The translations under genes were made by a program, and so were the position numbers. A stretch of DNA of 6,675 nt. Source: Treponema sp. GTDB taxonomy: Bacteria; Spirochaetota; Spirochaetia; Treponematales; Breznakiellaceae. The stretch lies in NCBI GenBank assembly GCA_031278025.1, contig JAITLF010000122.1, positions 1 through 6,675 on the forward strand, given 5' to 3'. Numbering within the stretch: the stretch's first letter is position 1; each line of letters opens with the position of its first letter. Positions 1 through 6,214 of this stretch are shown here, in pieces. Under the pieces are notes generated by a model. The model saw nothing but the letters and a program-made list of their open reading frames with translations, did no database searches and was not told the DNA's origin.

Positions 1-37
<37 letters not shown>

Positions 38-729
38 ATCGCTTCTAATCCGCCGCCAGGTTCCGGACTTGTTCGGGGGCCGTCCCAGCCGAGATTTTTC
101 TTCCGCGCCTGTTTTATCAGCAGCCGGAGGTACAGCAAAAAGAGGATGATCCCCACGAGCCCGGTAGAAACGGACAGGGCCGGCGCGCCAAAGGGGGAGG
201 TGTTAAGGAATATGGCGGGAAGCGAATTGGGCACGTTTGGAACCGGCATACAAAAAGAAATTGCCGGAGCAATCCCCAGGCAGGAGATAAGACCGATACG
301 GCGGGGAAGGTTAGCCGCCTCCATCAAGGCGGCGGCAAGAACCACCATGACAAAGACATAGGTACCCACCCCGGCCACCAGCAGAACCGTGGTAGTAAGG
401 GCCAGGATATACGGCGCCCGGTCTACACCGAGCCATTTAACAAACTGCCGCCCAATGGACATGGACGCGCCGGTTTCCTGCATCAGGTAACCCAGAAGTC
501 CCGCGGCGGTGAATAGGGAGAACATGGTGCTTACCAGGGTACCCACGCCACCGGCAAAGGTATTAAAAACACTTGTGATAACTCCGTCTTGGGTACCCAG
601 GCCCATGATAATCGCCGCGACGATGGCGGCAATGCCGGTGTGAATACCCTTATAACAAAGGATAATAAAAACAACGATACTGAGGATCATGAGAATCCCT
701 GATCCGGGGATACTGTTAAGAATAGCCAT
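38..729 (-). CDS. GntP-like permease, N-terminal half (partial, cut by contig end)
   Basis: About 231 residues are readable from ATG at 729 with no stop before the poly-C run, roughly half of the usual GntP-type length of about 440. The protein is very hydrophobic. Likely membrane segments lie near residues 11-27, 30-45, 62-82, 106-137, 144-160 and 187-205. The stretch 160-171 (C-M-P-V-P-N-V-P-N-S-L-P) sits where gluconate permeases carry a proline-rich re-entrant motif, and the layout resembles the GntP/ion-transporter superfamily of inner-membrane organic-anion:proton symporters. The start is supported by AAAGGAG six bases upstream (736-742). A repeated two-hairpin element lies 20 bp upstream of the start, and the MFS gene ends 141 bp upstream. 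The substrate is unknown; gluconate or another carboxylate is possible. Family call fairly sure, specificity not. Confidence 0.72.
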
Positions 730-749
730 AGACTTCTCCTTTCCTTATT

Positions 750-798
750 GAACCCTTTGGATTCTGAATATTTATTATCTCCGCTCCAGGGCGGGGAT
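750..798 (-). repeat. Two-hairpin leader element, copy A (upstream of the GntP-like gene)
   Basis: This 49-bp block matches 5691-5739 at 40 of 49 positions without gaps. It contains two possible stems. Stem 1 pairs 777-785 with 790-798 around a CCAG loop; all nine pairs form on the plus strand with two T-G wobbles, but two become C-A mismatches on the minus strand. Stem 2 pairs 750-755 with 759-764 around a three-base loop; all six pairs form on the minus strand with one wobble. An AT-rich linker joins them. The element ends 20 bp before the permease start, so it would lie in the 5' leader or overlap the promoter. It could be a cis-regulatory leader, an operator or a dispersed intergenic repeat; the sequence does not decide. 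Confidence 0.7.
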
Positions 799-801
799 CA
801 A
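774..801 (-). promoter_or_regulatory. Possible sigma70-type promoter of the GntP-like gene
   Basis: On the minus strand TTGATC (796-801, 4 of 6 to the -35 consensus) is followed after 16 bp by GATAAT (774-779, 5 of 6 to the -10 consensus). Stem 1 of the repeated element fills the spacer. If this promoter is real, that inverted repeat would be well placed as an operator. In the other copy of the element the matching hexamers are weaker (CTAATC and GATAGT), which lowers confidence. Confidence 0.3.
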
Positions 802-870
802 CTTGTCAACCGATCCTCTTCCTCCTGAACGGCGGAGAATGGACCCGCAGGAATCAATTTTTTTCCGAAA

Positions 871-2097
871 CTACCCGTCGGGGCTTACGATTTCAGCTAT
901 CGGTTTTAGCGGACGCAGAAATACTGCCGCTATTACGGTAAATACCGCCATAAATCCGGCGGCGCTGATGAAACACAGGAAGAAACCGCCCACGTCGATA
1001 AGAAGTCCGAAAAAAATCTGGCCGAATGCCATACCCACATCAAAACAGAGCCAATAGGTGGCGCTCGCGGCGCCGCTGCGGTTTGCGGGTGAAAGTTTTA
1101 AGCACAGGGAATTAAAGGCTGGCGCCGATATGGCGTTGAATATCCCCCCGATGACGCCGTTGACAATAAAGGCCGTCTCACTGAGGGTGAGCGCAAGATA
1201 AACATAACTCATGATGATAAGGATGAGCGGCGGCATGACAACGCGAACCGGTTTTACCCGGTCTATCTTTTTCCCGATCAGGATACGGGTAATCAGCGTA
1301 CAGCCGGCTGAAAGCAAATAATATATCCCGATGCTTTTAAAACCCCTGGCGTTAGCGAAGACGATCATAAAAACCGCGGCCCCCAGGGACATCGACTGGA
1401 ATGCCTGAAGGATGGCGGGACGCAGTCCCCGTCTTTCGATATAATGGTGAATATCAAATTTTCCTGTGCTTTTCGGTACGGCTTTCGCAAGACCGTGTTT
1501 ATAGCCGAGCATCACCGCAAGCGCCGCCGCCAGCAGGCCAATCCCTCCCGCGGCCAGCAGCGGCAGCCGGTAATTCTGCGTCTGTCCGCCGGAAATTGCG
1601 ATGCCCATCAGGACGAGAGCCAGGGAAGGGGCCACCGCGCCCGTCAGCGTGGCGTTTAGGCCGTAATAACCGATGCCTTCTCCCAGGCGTTCCTTGGGAA
1701 GTACGTCCGCCGCCGCGGCGTTGGAGGCCGTGGAATTGAGGGAATGTCCGATGCCCTGCATAAACTTAAAGATCAGTATGATTGCAAAGGACGAAGAAAA
1801 TCCAAGGGCAAGGAGCGCCATGCCGATGAAGAGGGCGCCGATGATCATGATCAATCGCCGTCCGTATCTGTCGGTCATGTTCCCGGCAAAAAAACGGCAG
1901 GCCATACTCGCTATGGTAAACATGGTACCCAAAAGACCGCTTTGGGCATTGCTGTATCCGAGACCATTGATTACAAAAAGCGGCAGTACGATGTTGGACA
2001 TTCCCATATTTATCTGGCATAGGATCGAAAAAATAAATACCAGTATAAAACTGCCGTTCCATAATCGGGCGGCTTGGCTGTTATGCGCTGTCTCCAT
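871..2097 (-). CDS. Major facilitator superfamily transporter, 12-helix type
   Basis: This 408-residue inner-membrane protein has the size and hydrophobic pattern of a 12-helix MFS carrier. The loop between helices 2 and 3 holds the MFS motif A, G-N-M-T-D-R-Y-G-R-R, at 72-81. A longer polar loop around 200-225 (K-H-G-L-A-K through E-R-R-G) fits the central cytoplasmic loop between the two six-helix halves. The general look is of a drug:proton antiporter or sugar-efflux-like carrier; substrate and direction cannot be told. The start at 2097 follows AAGGGAG with a rather short 3-base gap. The gene begins 13 bp after the oxidoreductase stop, so the two are almost certainly co-transcribed and the carrier probably moves the oxidoreductase's substrate or product. 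No convincing terminator follows the TAG stop at 871. Confidence 0.9.
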   Translation of the reverse strand: METAHNSQAARLWNGSFILVFIFSILCQINMGMSNIVLPLFVINGLGYSNAQSGLLGTMFTIASMACRFFAGNMTDRYGRRLIMIIGALFIGMALLALGFSSSFAIILIFKFMQGIGHSLNSTASNAAAADVLPKERLGEGIGYYGLNATLTGAVAPSLALVLMGIAISGGQTQNYRLPLLAAGGIGLLAAALAVMLGYKHGLAKAVPKSTGKFDIHHYIERRGLRPAILQAFQSMSLGAAVFMIVFANARGFKSIGIYYLLSAGCTLITRILIGKKIDRVKPVRVVMPPLILIIMSYVYLALTLSETAFIVNGVIGGIFNAISAPAFNSLCLKLSPANRSGAASATYWLCFDVGMAFGQIFFGLLIDVGGFFLCFISAAGFMAVFTVIAAVFLRPLKPIAEIVSPDG

Positions 2098-2110
2098 AAT
2101 CTCCCTTCAA

Positions 2111-4102
2111 TTAAATCAAGCCGGCAATTCCGAGCGCCCCCTGGTTCAAACGCAGCACATTGGCTATCTCCTTACAGTCGCCCAGCATATAATAGCGGGC
2201 GCCTGAGTCAACATAGCGCAGCGCCTCTTCGGTCCTGGATTTAAGACCCGTTGATACAATCACCGTATCAGCCGGAACAAGGTGTTTGTTGTTATCCTTG
2301 TCGGTATACACCACGCCTTCCGGCGTAATGGCCGTGACCGTAGCGTTGGTAAGCAGGGAAAGGCTGTCGGACAGTTTTTCCCATGCGCGGATGAACAGAC
2401 TGCGGTAATGAGTGGGCGTGGCATCGGACGCGAGTTCGCCGGTCATTTCAAGGACCGTAACCTGATGTCCATGTTCGGCCAGGTGCATTCCGGTCTCAAC
2501 GCCGATCTCCCCGCCGCCTATCACGACAGCCCTCTTCCCGATCTTGTCCATGCTGTGATAGGCGTCTACGGCGCTGATCACATGGGGGGAATCGATGCCC
2601 GGTATCGGCGGCATGAGGGGCTCGGAACCCAGGGCGGCGATAACATAGTCAAAGTTTTGCGCCTTAAGCTCCTCCGGGGCCGGCGCGGTGTTCAACACAA
2701 CCTTAACGCCGTGTTTATAGGTCTGCCGGATAAGGTAATCCATGTAGTCTTTCAAGGGCCATTTGAAGGAAACACCCACCGCCGAATTGAGCAGTCCGCC
2801 AAGACGGTCCGTCTTTTCGTAAAGGGTGACCTCGTGGCCCCGCTCCCTCAGCAGGATAGCGGCCTTCATACCGGCAGGACCGCCTCCAATGACGCAGACC
2901 TTTTTAATCCCCCTGGGGGTATCAAAGAGACGGTCGATCTTGTGTTCATAACTCCAGACCGGATTAACGGAGCATGCGTCGATCCAGGGATCTTTTCTGC
3001 TGGTCCGGTGGCACTTGTTACAGCGGAGGCAGGGAACGATATCATCAATCCGTCCTTCGTAAATTTTTTTCCCGTATTCGGGATCGGCGATAAAGGCCCG
3101 GGCCATGGAGATAATATCCGCCTTGTCCTGGGCGATGATCTCCTCGTTAACATCGGGATCGTGATAACCTCCCAGGGTCTGGATGATAACCGGGTTCTCC
3201 CGATCCTTAAGCGCCGCTTTGACCGCAGCGGCAGCCTCCAGATAGGGTCTGACAGGCTCGAACTGGGTGACGTGGCGCGGGTCAATTTCGTCCCCCACAA
3301 CGCTGACGATGTCGGCATAGCCTTCGAGCATTTTGCAGGCTTCAACCGAATCCTCCAGGGTCCAGCCGCCTTCCTGGGGTTCCGGCACGGTAATATCGGT
3401 TTCCACAATAAAACCCCTGCCGCAGGCGTCCTTGATTGACCGGCATACGGAGAGGATGTAACGCATGCGGTTCTCTAAACTGCCGCCGTATTCATCGGTT
3501 CGCTTGTTGGTCAAGGGCGAGAGGAACCGGGTATTGCCCACGATTACCCCGTCGATCCCCAATTCTTTCAGGATCAGGGCCTGCCCTGCGGCCACGTCGA
3601 TGGAGTGTTGGATCATCTCTTTGGTAAAGGGCTTGGAATAATGCTGGCCGAACATCTCGCTGATCGGATCGCCCATGATATACATGGACGGGACCCCGTC
3701 GGACACATCGTAAAAATCCGGCTTCCCATCAGGTCCCATACTGGCGCCGGGCCCGAACATCGGCAGTTCGAGCATCAGCGGCGCCAGACACAGGGACCCG
3801 TAGAGATGTATCCCATCGGCCACCTGACAGACGTAGTGTTGCTGCTTAAGATCGTCCACGCCGTAGGGCGGCATGTAGTGCTCACCCACGGGCCGCTTTG
3901 AATCGAATTCAATACCGGGGAAGGTGACGATGGCCGCGCCGTTACGCGCCTTGTTGATGAAGTGGGTGATGACATTTTCGGTCGGGTAGGTTTCGGGTCC
4001 CTGGATAAAATGTTTTTTGTAGTTTGCGGCGGCCATGCGGTTTTTAAGAACCTTTCGTCCGATTTTAAGCGGAGAAAGTAAATGTGGATAATTCATACTC
4101 AT
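2111..4102 (-). CDS. NADH:flavin oxidoreductase (FMN barrel, 4Fe-4S, FAD/NAD domains), non-canonical active site
   Basis: The 663 residues match the architecture of 2,4-dienoyl-CoA reductase (FadH), BaiCD-like enoate reductases and trimethylamine dehydrogenase. An old-yellow-enzyme FMN barrel spans about 1-350 and includes the family block F-L-S-P-L-T-N-K-R-T-D-E-Y-G-G-S at 193-208. Cysteines 358, 361, 364 and 377 are the likely 4Fe-4S ligands. A first dinucleotide fold has G-G-G-P-A-G at 406-411 (FAD) and a second has G-G-G-E-I-G at 529-534 (NAD(P)H). The family transfers hydride from NAD(P)H through FAD, the cluster and FMN, usually to a C=C bond, in the cytoplasm. Two usual active-site segments are altered (see findings), so ene-reduction is not assured. 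Either M1 (4102) or M3 (4096) may start: GAGG lies 4 or 10 bases upstream respectively. It sits between the GPH symporter (89 bp upstream) and the MFS gene (13 bp downstream) in a likely operon. Confidence 0.88.
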   Translation of the reverse strand: MSMNYPHLLSPLKIGRKVLKNRMAAANYKKHFIQGPETYPTENVITHFINKARNGAAIVTFPGIEFDSKRPVGEHYMPPYGVDDLKQQHYVCQVADGIHLYGSLCLAPLMLELPMFGPGASMGPDGKPDFYDVSDGVPSMYIMGDPISEMFGQHYSKPFTKEMIQHSIDVAAGQALILKELGIDGVIVGNTRFLSPLTNKRTDEYGGSLENRMRYILSVCRSIKDACGRGFIVETDITVPEPQEGGWTLEDSVEACKMLEGYADIVSVVGDEIDPRHVTQFEPVRPYLEAAAAVKAALKDRENPVIIQTLGGYHDPDVNEEIIAQDKADIISMARAFIADPEYGKKIYEGRIDDIVPCLRCNKCHRTSRKDPWIDACSVNPVWSYEHKIDRLFDTPRGIKKVCVIGGGPAGMKAAILLRERGHEVTLYEKTDRLGGLLNSAVGVSFKWPLKDYMDYLIRQTYKHGVKVVLNTAPAPEELKAQNFDYVIAALGSEPLMPPIPGIDSPHVISAVDAYHSMDKIGKRAVVIGGGEIGVETGMHLAEHGHQVTVLEMTGELASDATPTHYRSLFIRAWEKLSDSLSLLTNATVTAITPEGVVYTDKDNNKHLVPADTVIVSTGLKSRTEEALRYVDSGARYYMLGDCKEIANVLRLNQGALGIAGLI

Positions 4103-4146
4103 AGTTCCTCTCTTAATTCCTGTATAATATGCTCTAAATCTCTGAA

Positions 4147-4178
4147 GTATAAAACAGAGGCCGGCGGAAACAACGTTT
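4147..4178 (-). promoter_or_regulatory. Weak candidate promoter before the oxidoreductase
   Basis: On the minus strand TTGTTT (3 of 6 to the -35 consensus) is followed after 16 bases by TATACT (5 of 6 to the -10 consensus). It partly overlaps the downstream arm of the intercistronic hairpin. It could give the oxidoreductase a secondary promoter besides read-through from the symporter gene. The match is poor in the -35 box, and AT-rich spacers yield such hits by chance. Confidence 0.2.
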
Positions 4179-4184
4179 CCACCG
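4162..4184 (-). promoter_or_regulatory. Intercistronic RNA hairpin after the symporter gene
   Basis: On the minus strand CGGTGGAAAC and GTTTCCGCCG form a 10-bp stem (one T-G wobble) around a three-base GTT loop. It begins 7 bases after the symporter stop. The wobble would be a C-A mismatch on the other strand, so the structure fits the transcribed strand. No T-tract follows directly; only a TTTT lies 8 bases on. It is therefore more likely a processing or mRNA-stability element, or a leaky attenuator between symporter and oxidoreductase, than a full intrinsic terminator. Confidence 0.5.
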
Positions 4185-4191
4185 TATGCCC

Positions 4192-5664
4192 CTATTCGAC
4201 CGTGGTCTTGGCGGCCCTGTCTGCGGCATCCTTTATGGCGCGGGCATCCAATTCTTCCCGGATCTTCGTCCAGTTTTTACTGTTCATCGTGGAGAATATG
4301 AAGATCAGTGCGGCAACAGTCATGCAAAGGCCGGGCATGCCAAGAAAAAGAAATTTGATCGCTCCGGCAGCCTGTTCGGTAACGCCGCCGCCGGTATAAC
4401 CCGCCGCGCTGAGTACAAAACCAAGGACGGCGCTGGAGATGCCCATGGTGATCTTTTGGAAGGCCCCCGCAAAGGAGGAACCAAGTCCTTCCTGCCTGAC
4501 ACCGAACTTCCATTCGCCGTAGTCAATGGCGCGGGTAAGAAGTACGGCCTGGGATCCGTTGAGACAGGAACCGAAGCTCTGGCGGGCTACCATTAAGCCG
4601 ATGAATACGATCATTGTATTCACGCCGAATGCCCACATGAGGAGCGAAAATATGGCGCCCCCCACGCAGCAAAACACGGCGATGGTCTTTCCGTCGAAGA
4701 ATTTTACCGCCACAAGGATGAACAGCGGCGCCACCATCATAGGAATATTCATAACCGTGATCAGCATACCGATTTTATCCATACCGCCCAGGATGTACTG
4801 GGCGAAATACGCCATGGAACCGATGGTCAATCCGAGGGACAGGGAATTAAACAGCCCTGCCGCCTGGTAGCCCACCCAGTATTTGTTACGGATGAGAGAG
4901 ACGAATTGCTCGATCAATCCTATGCTTTTTTCCGTACCCTTCATCGCCTTACGTTCCGCTTCAATGCGTTCCAGATCGGCGCCCTTGCGCTTCTCCGTTA
5001 ACAATGTACCCGTCAGGATGATGAACACGACGGTGATGCCGGCCAGAAGCCAGGCCAGCGCACGGTATCCCGCAAGTTCGGTATCGAAGGCTTGAACGAC
5101 GGGGGTGATGATCCAACCCGTGATGGTGGCGCCGATGTTGACCGCATAGGAGGCTATCCAGATAACGATCATACGGACCTTTGAATTGTCACTTACAATG
5201 GCCGGAAACATAAACGCGGGCAGCCGGACCGTTGTAAGGAAGGTACAGTACAGATTGTAGATAACGACCGCCCATATTATTTTCAGGGCGGTGGATGCCG
5301 AAACGGGAACCATCCACATAAGGCCAATGGTAACCGCCACGGGAAAGGCCATCCAGAAGAACCAATGTTTTGCTTTTCCGTATTTTGTGTGGAAACGGTC
5401 GCAGATAACCCCCATGATTACGTCGGTAGCCATATCAACAAATACGCCAATGGCCATTACAGTACCTATGGTTGCGGCGCCGATTCCGAGATACTCCGTA
5501 TACACGAAAGTCAGAAAACTCGCGAACATCGTATACGCCAAACCTTGACATGCAAAGGTCGACGTAAAGCTGGCACAGTAGTTTTTGATAGTCGTAACGC
5601 TGAATGCTTTGTCGCCCTCATACAAAAGTTCTGACGACGCCCTTAACCTCTCATCTGTTTTCAT
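4192..5664 (-). CDS. GPH-family (MelB-like) sugar/glycoside:cation symporter
   Basis: This 490-residue, 12-helix inner-membrane protein carries both hallmarks of the glycoside-pentoside-hexuronide:cation symporter family. The first is V-D-M-A-T-D-V-I-M-G-V-I-C-D-R at 76-90, where D77 and D81 correspond to the cation-site aspartates D55 and D59 of MelB, followed by K-Y-G-K-A-K-H-W. The second is D-Y-G-E-W-K-F-G-V-R-Q-E-G at 381-393, with K404 in the following helix. Known members carry melibiose, xylosides, glucuronides or sulfoquinovose with Na+ or H+; this substrate is not deducible. A charged cytoplasmic loop lies near 223-247 and an Ala/Lys/Asp-rich polar tail at 462-490. The start at 5664 has only a G-run (GGGGG) 8 bases upstream, not a perfect Shine-Dalgarno site. 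Its leader holds copy B of the repeated element. It is the promoter-proximal gene of the minus-strand block and is divergent from the crotonase gene. Confidence 0.9.
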   Translation of the reverse strand: MKTDERLRASSELLYEGDKAFSVTTIKNYCASFTSTFACQGLAYTMFASFLTFVYTEYLGIGAATIGTVMAIGVFVDMATDVIMGVICDRFHTKYGKAKHWFFWMAFPVAVTIGLMWMVPVSASTALKIIWAVVIYNLYCTFLTTVRLPAFMFPAIVSDNSKVRMIVIWIASYAVNIGATITGWIITPVVQAFDTELAGYRALAWLLAGITVVFIILTGTLLTEKRKGADLERIEAERKAMKGTEKSIGLIEQFVSLIRNKYWVGYQAAGLFNSLSLGLTIGSMAYFAQYILGGMDKIGMLITVMNIPMMVAPLFILVAVKFFDGKTIAVFCCVGGAIFSLLMWAFGVNTMIVFIGLMVARQSFGSCLNGSQAVLLTRAIDYGEWKFGVRQEGLGSSFAGAFQKITMGISSAVLGFVLSAAGYTGGGVTEQAAGAIKFLFLGMPGLCMTVAALIFIFSTMNSKNWTKIREELDARAIKDAADRAAKTTVE

Positions 5665-5690
5665 AGTCTATGCCCCCATGTTTTTCCCCC

Positions 5691-5739
5691 GAACCCCTTG
5701 GATCCGGAATATTTACTATCCCTGCCTCAAGGCGGGGAT
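5691..5739 (-). repeat. Two-hairpin leader element, copy B (upstream of the GPH symporter)
   Basis: Second copy of the 49-bp element (40 of 49 identical to 750-798). Stem 1 pairs 5718-5726 with 5731-5739 around a TCAA loop: nine pairs on the plus strand with one wobble, one C-A mismatch on the minus strand. Stem 2 pairs 5691-5696 with 5700-5705: six pairs on the minus strand with two wobbles. The arm GGCGGGGAT is identical in both copies while the opposite arm varies and still pairs. It ends 26 bp before the symporter start, close to the 20 bp of copy A. Similarity may continue past a 4-base indel into TTGT-A-A at 5749-5754, matching 804-809. Confidence 0.7.
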
Positions 5740-5824
5740 TAGCATGCTTGTAAATTGGCGCTAATAGATTCTATGCAAAGCTCTACTGAATGTACTGGAA
5801 TAGTGTAAAATACCGAAATACGGA

Positions 5825-5866
5825 TGTCTAATGAAAAATTTTTATTACAGTAACAACTGTTAGACA
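5825..5866. promoter_or_regulatory. Nested palindromes, candidate operator or hairpin cluster
   Basis: TGTCTAA (5825-5831) and its exact inverse TTAGACA (5860-5866) bracket 28 bases that contain AAAAATTTTT (5834-5843) flanked by TAAT and ATTA, and ACAGT-AACA-ACTGT (5847-5860). Three inverted repeats within 42 bases between divergent genes suit regulator binding. No recognised operator consensus was matched, so the binding protein is unknown. Confidence 0.4.
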
Positions 5867-5869
5867 TAA

Positions 5870-5908
5870 GAGACAGTTTCAAAACACGGTTGGTTTCAAA
5901 ACTGCCTC
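5870..5908 (-). repeat. Imperfect inverted repeat with internal GTTTCAAAAC direct repeats
   Basis: Arms 5870-5879 and 5899-5908 pair over ten positions; the single non-Watson-Crick pair is a G-T wobble on the minus strand and A-C on the plus strand. Inside, GTTTCAAAAC occurs twice in direct orientation (5876-5885 and 5893-5902), 17 bases apart. It could fold in the symporter's upstream RNA, or be a paired protein site or a dispersed intergenic repeat. Confidence 0.45.
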
Positions 5909-6000
5909 CATATAATTCTTAGGAGCCTGGCAATTATCAGGAATCATGTCAATGAACAGGGAAGCTCTCCCAAACTTCAGCCTTTGGGGAAGCCTCCCTT

Positions 6001-6025
6001 GGATCTTCATAAGATTCTCTTTTTT
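6001..6025 (+). terminator. Terminator-like hairpin with T-tract, no obvious gene before it
   Basis: GGATCTT (6001-6007) and AAGATTC (6011-6017) form a seven-pair stem (one wobble) around CAT, followed by TCTTTTTT (6018-6025) on the plus strand. The stem is short and AT-rich, so it would be a weak terminator. No plus-strand protein gene precedes it, so it would end either a short untranslated RNA from the spacer or an early part of a long crotonase leader. Confidence 0.35.
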
Positions 6026-6123
6026 ACCTTTCCCTGAACTTGTGGTTAATTTTGTTCATCCATCCGGCAGCGGATTTTTACAAGCCCCGGCTTATGCGTT
6101 TTTGTCATTACTGTACTTGAATA

Positions 6124-6152
6124 TTTGCATTGGACAATTGTGTTTTTATACT
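6124..6152 (+). promoter_or_regulatory. Candidate sigma70-type promoter for the crotonase-family gene
   Basis: TTTGCA (6124-6129, 4 of 6 to the -35 consensus), a 17-bp spacer and TATACT (6147-6152, 5 of 6 to the -10 consensus) lie about 62 bp before the ATG at 6215. The predicted leader of roughly 55 bases contains CCGA-ATGGA-TCGG and ends in a strong GGAGG site. Confidence 0.45.
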
Positions 6153-6204
6153 TTACGCTAAACCTGTCCGAATGGATCGGTTTCTCATATTAAAATTATT
6201 TTTC

Positions 6205-6209
6205 GGAGG
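6205..6209 (+). promoter_or_regulatory. Strong Shine-Dalgarno site fixing the crotonase start
   Basis: GGAGG is followed by five bases and then ATG at 6215, near-ideal spacing. It is among the clearest ribosome-binding sites in the window and makes the start at 6215 secure. Confidence 0.85.
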
Positions 6210-6214
6210 TTCAA

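Larger units (their letters stand above)
5742..6214. other. Divergent intergenic region, AT-richer, repeat-bearing
   Basis: About 470 bp separate the symporter leader from the crotonase gene, and no credible protein gene was found. From left to right it holds a nested palindromic cluster (5825-5866), an imperfect inverted repeat with internal direct repeats (5870-5908), a GC-rich block with the near-repeated GGGAAGC...TCCC (5959-5971 and 5987-5998) and the inverted pair CCCAAA/TTTGGG (5969-5974, 5983-5988), a terminator-like hairpin with T-tract (6001-6025), and a candidate promoter (6124-6152). This is the likely control region for both divergent units. Confidence 0.6.

Noticed and set aside
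804..809. Perfect TTGACA on the minus strand upstream of the GntP-like gene
   Set aside because: No -10-like hexamer lies at 16-18 bp; the nearest (GATAAT) is 24 bp away. TTGATC at 796-801 has better spacing to the same -10.
2282..3439. A 385-codon open frame on the plus strand
   Set aside because: It lies wholly antisense inside the oxidoreductase gene, which has clear domains and motifs. The translation shows no family features, and GC-rich codon structure on the opposite strand explains the openness.
2111..4102. Naming the oxidoreductase fadH, baiCD or a trimethylamine dehydrogenase
   Set aside because: The domain layout fits all three, but the active-site segment is missing and the cysteine spacing differs from FadH; no single name is justified.
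4162..4184. Reading the intercistronic hairpin as an intrinsic terminator
   Set aside because: The stem is followed by GGCCTCTG before any T run, so the T-tract needed for intrinsic termination is absent.
5668..5679. Three-codon upstream frame (M-G-A-stop) before the symporter start
   Set aside because: It has a G-rich stretch upstream, but such tiny frames are common by chance and nothing indicates leader-peptide control.
5946..6161. A 71-codon plus-strand frame in the divergent spacer
   Set aside because: It begins after only a weak AGGA with short spacing, runs through the repeat block and the terminator-like hairpin, and shows no recognisable domain; low GC and chance suffice. A small membrane peptide is not excluded.
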